NCBI GenBank assembly: GCA_011391285.1
Contig: JAABQU010000255.1
Coordinates: 28,538 to 92,537 of the forward strand
Source: Thiobacillus sp.
GTDB lineage: Bacteria; Pseudomonadota; Gammaproteobacteria; Burkholderiales; Thiobacillaceae
Direction: 5' to 3'
DNA length: 64,000 nt
Below are positions 61,707 to 64,000 of this stretch, one piece after another; the first letter of the stretch is position 1; every line of letters begins with the position of its first letter. The position numbers and the translations under genes were made by a program. The notes under the pieces are model-generated. The model worked only from the letters and a program-made list of their open reading frames with translations, had not been told where the DNA came from and did not search any database.

Positions 61707-64000
61707 ATCGACATCAAAGCGTTCGGATTATTTTCTCGTACACGGAATGCGCTGCGTCGCGACCGCGATACCGAGTTGCTGCGTTCGGAACTGTTCAGCA
61801 TCGAGCAGCTGAAGCGCCACGCGACCACGCTGGCCGGACAGCACCGAATCGATCCGCGTCCCGGGCCGGACAGGTTGCTGCCGCGGCTGGCCGACAATGC
61901 GCGGGTTCTGCTGGCGGCCTACGACGTCGTCACCGCCGCGGCGACGCCGGGACAACGCATCGTTCCGGCCGAGGCCTGGCTGCTCGACAACTTCTATCTG
62001 ATCGAGCAGCAGATCGGCCTGGCACGCCGGCATCTGCCGCGCGGCTACAGCCGGCAGTTGCCGCGTCTGGCCGACGGCCCGTCGGCCGGTTTCCCCCGCA
62101 TTTACGACCTGGCGCTGGAACTGATCTCCCATATGGACGGCCGCGTCGACAGCGACAACGCCACCCAGTTCGTCGCTGCCTACCAGACCGTCGAACCCTT
62201 GAAGCTGGGCGAACTGTGGGCCTTCCCCATCATGCTGCAGCTGGCGCTGCTGGAAAACCTGCGCCGCGTCGGCGTGCGCATCGCCCAGCGGCGCGAGGAG
62301 CGCGATGCCGCCACCACCTGGGCGGACCGCATGCTCGCCGCAGCCGAAAGCGAACCCAAACAGCTGATCCAGTTGCTGGCCGAATTTGCCAATGCCGACG
62401 TGCCGCTGACCGCGCCGTTTGTGGAGGAGTTCTACGACCGGCTGCAGGCGCAGGGGCCTGCCATGGCCTTCGTCCAGACCTGGGTCGAGCAGAAACTGCT
62501 GGAACAGGGGGTGACCGCCACCGAGCTGTCGGAGGCGGCCGGCCGCACGGCGGCGGCCAACCAGATTTCCATCGCCAACAGCATCGGCAGCCTGCGCTTC
62601 ATCGGCGCCATGGACTGGAAGCACTACGTCGAGTCGCTCAGCGTCGTCGAACAGACCTTGCGCGAAGACCCGATGGAAAGTTACGCCAGCCAGGATTTCG
62701 CCACCCGCGACCGCTACCGGCATGTCATCGAGGACGTGGCGCGTGGCAGCACGTGCAGCGAAATGGCGGTGGCACGCGAAGCCATCGTTCTGGCGCAGGC
62801 GGCTGCCGCGCAACGCATTCCACACGACCGCAGCGCGCATGTCGGCTACTACCTGATCGATCAGGGGCGGCAACGCCTGGAGCGTGCGGTCGGCTGCCAG
62901 CAGTCGTTGAGATCACGTGTCAGGCGGGCGAGCCGGCATATCCGCCTGCCGCTGTATCTCGGCCCGATCCTGTTGCTTACGCTGCTTGCGACAGCGGTCG
63001 TGCTGTCCGCACTCGGCGGGTTCGAAGCGGACGACATACGGATCGGGTTCCTGGCACTTCCCCTCGTTGTCGCTGCCTCGGCGCTGGCCGTCTCGCTGGT
63101 GAACCTTCTGGTCACGCTGATCCTGCCGCCGCGCGCGTTGCCCCGCATGGATTTTTCCAAGGGGATTCCGGACAGCCACCGCAGCATGGTGATCGTCCCC
63201 ACCCTGCTGGCAAGCCCGCAGGACGTCGACAATCTGCTCGAAGCCATGGAGATCCGCTATCTCGGCAATCGCGATCCCAATTTGTTCTTTGCCCTGCTGA
63301 CGGATTTTCGCGACGCGCCCGAAGAGACGCTGCCGGACGACGACGCCTTGCTCGCGTACGCGCGCGCCGCGGTCGAGGCACTCAACGAGACCTACAGCGA
63401 CGATCGCCCGTGCGTCTTCTATCTGTTTCACCGTCCCCGCGTATGGAACCCGTTCGAGCGGGTGTGGATGGGCTACGAGCGCAAGCGCGGCAAGCTGGAG
63501 CAGTTCAATGCCCGGCTGAGGGGCGAGGCACAATCGGCGTTCTCGGACATCGTCGGCGATCAGTCCCTCCTCGCTTCGATCCGGTACGTCATCACCCTGG
63601 ACACCGACACCCAGCTGCCGCGCGACGCGGCACGCACCCTGATCGGCAACCTCGCCCACCCACTCAACCGGCCGGTCTACGATGCCGTCAAGGGACGCAT
63701 CGTCGAAGGCTACGCAATCCTGCAACCGCGCGCCTCGATCAGCCTGACCAGCTCCAGTCAGTCACGCTTTACCAAGTTGTTTGCGGGTGACGCGGGGCTC
63801 GACCCGTACACGCGCGAAGTCTCGGACGTCTACCAGGATGTGTTCGGGGAAGGCTCGTTCATCGGCAAGGGCATCTACGACGTGGATGCGTTCCGCCAGG
63901 CCGTCGACGGACGCTTTCCGGAGAACCTCATCCTCAGTCACGATTTGCTGGAAAGCGGGTATGCGCGTTCGGCCCTGGTGACCGATGTCGACCTCATCGA
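61707..64000 (+). CDS. Cyclic beta-1,2-glucan synthase (NdvB-like), N-terminal part
   Basis: About 765 residues are present before the window ends. The protein shows an N-terminal domain (RSELFSIEQLKRHA), two membrane helices (LPLYLGPILLLTLLATAVVL, LVVAASALAVSLVNLLVTLI) and the GT84 domain (VPTLLASPQDVDN; YVITLDTDTQLPRDAARTL in part). It makes periplasmic cyclic glucans from UDP-glucose. The reading frame opens after TAG at 61659 and has no ATG, GTG or TTG until beyond the conserved start. AAGGAG (61695-61700) lies six bases before ATC at 61707, the likely non-standard start. Confidence 0.8.
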   Translation, partial: MDIKAFGLFSRTRNALRRDRDTELLRSELFSIEQLKRHATTLAGQHRIDPRPGPDRLLPRLADNARVLLAAYDVVTAAATPGQRIVPAEAWLLDNFYLIEQQIGLARRHLPRGYSRQLPRLADGPSAGFPRIYDLALELISHMDGRVDSDNATQFVAAYQTVEPLKLGELWAFPIMLQLALLENLRRVGVRIAQRREERDAATTWADRMLAAAESEPKQLIQLLAEFANADVPLTAPFVEEFYDRLQAQGPAMAFVQTWVEQKLLEQGVTATELSEAAGRTAAANQISIANSIGSLRFIGAMDWKHYVESLSVVEQTLREDPMESYASQDFATRDRYRHVIEDVARGSTCSEMAVAREAIVLAQAAAAQRIPHDRSAHVGYYLIDQGRQRLERAVGCQQSLRSRVRRASRHIRLPLYLGPILLLTLLATAVVLSALGGFEADDIRIGFLALPLVVAASALAVSLVNLLVTLILPPRALPRMDFSKGIPDSHRSMVIVPTLLASPQDVDNLLEAMEIRYLGNRDPNLFFALLTDFRDAPEETLPDDDALLAYARAAVEALNETYSDDRPCVFYLFHRPRVWNPFERVWMGYERKRGKLEQFNARLRGEAQSAFSDIVGDQSLLASIRYVITLDTDTQLPRDAARTLIGNLAHPLNRPVYDAVKGRIVEGYAILQPRASISLTSSSQSRFTKLFAGDAGLDPYTREVSDVYQDVFGEGSFIGKGIYDVDAFRQAVDGRFPENLILSHDLLESGYARSALVTDVDLI

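Noticed and set aside
61628..63790. 720-residue Arg/Gly-rich frame on the plus strand with an ATG start
   Set aside because: It is an off-frame shadow of the glucan synthase, whose own frame carries clear GT84 motifs.

Overview
The window is a dense, GC-rich stretch of chromosome from a Gram-negative bacterium, most likely a betaproteobacterium of the Thiobacillus/Nitrosomonadales kind. The clues are the cell-elongation and lipoylation operon next to gatCAB, the torF-glnK-amtB nitrogen operon, the ubiK-comM pair, Mla-type lipid transport and many 1-4 base stop/start overlaps. No rRNA, tRNA, CRISPR array or prophage was seen. The only clear mobile-element trace is a decayed ISL3-type transposase near 33.4 kb.

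Layout. 0-1.8 kb: tail of an alpha/beta hydrolase and a NodI/NodJ-like ABC-2 exporter. 1.8-5.3 kb: lipA, a small secreted protein plus TlpA-like thioredoxin, and a Rieske ferredoxin coupled to a divergent TrpD-like protein. 5.4-14.5 kb (minus): mreB-mreC-mreD-mrdA-rodA-rlpA-dacA-dat-DUF493-lipB, in which the DacA protein has altered residues in all three penicillin-binding motifs. 14.5-17.9 kb: gatC, a structured spacer, gatA-gatB. 17.9-21.4 kb: membrane methyltransferase, small kinase, DUF4124 protein, pyrE and exonuclease III. 21.4-24.9 kb: a two-gene defence-like unit, an MmeI-like type IIG restriction-modification enzyme coupled to a DUF3800 protein, whose recognition region has a different base composition. 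25-27 kb: ampG and a SafE-like membrane protein.

27-33 kb (minus): an orphan P-loop kinase, metA and a complete MCE/Mla-like lipid ABC transporter form one compact unit. 33.7-36.4 kb: a PEBP-family protein and an LtaS-like sulfatase-fold transferase. 36.5-49.1 kb (minus): a large nitrogen-scavenging operon with an ABC importer, creatininase-family hydrolase, type III glutamine synthetase, NikR-like regulator, two DUF1989 proteins (probably carboxyguanidine deiminase), a urea/guanidine carboxylase and allophanate hydrolase. It is preceded by a near-perfect sigma-54 promoter with a palindrome at the predicted transcription start. 49.3-52.1 kb (minus): torF-glnK-amtB, with its own sigma-54 promoter and tandem NtrC-like sites. 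Together these two operons look like a nitrogen-limitation response that uses guanidine or urea and ammonium.

52.2-55 kb: ubiK, comM and a VIT1/CCC1-type transporter. 55.2-64 kb: a hybrid histidine kinase, two response regulators with near-duplicate receiver domains, a Crp/Fnr regulator, three very small envelope proteins and the start of a cyclic beta-glucan synthase that lacks a normal start codon. Two intergenic regions of this last block share a 20-base dyad motif that may be the regulator's binding site.

The strongest candidates for something new are the degenerate elongasome-linked DacA, the nitrogen operon with a NikR-like protein that lost half its nickel ligands, the IIG-DUF3800 unit, the kinase-metA-lipid transporter operon, and the signalling/glucan block with its shared motif.
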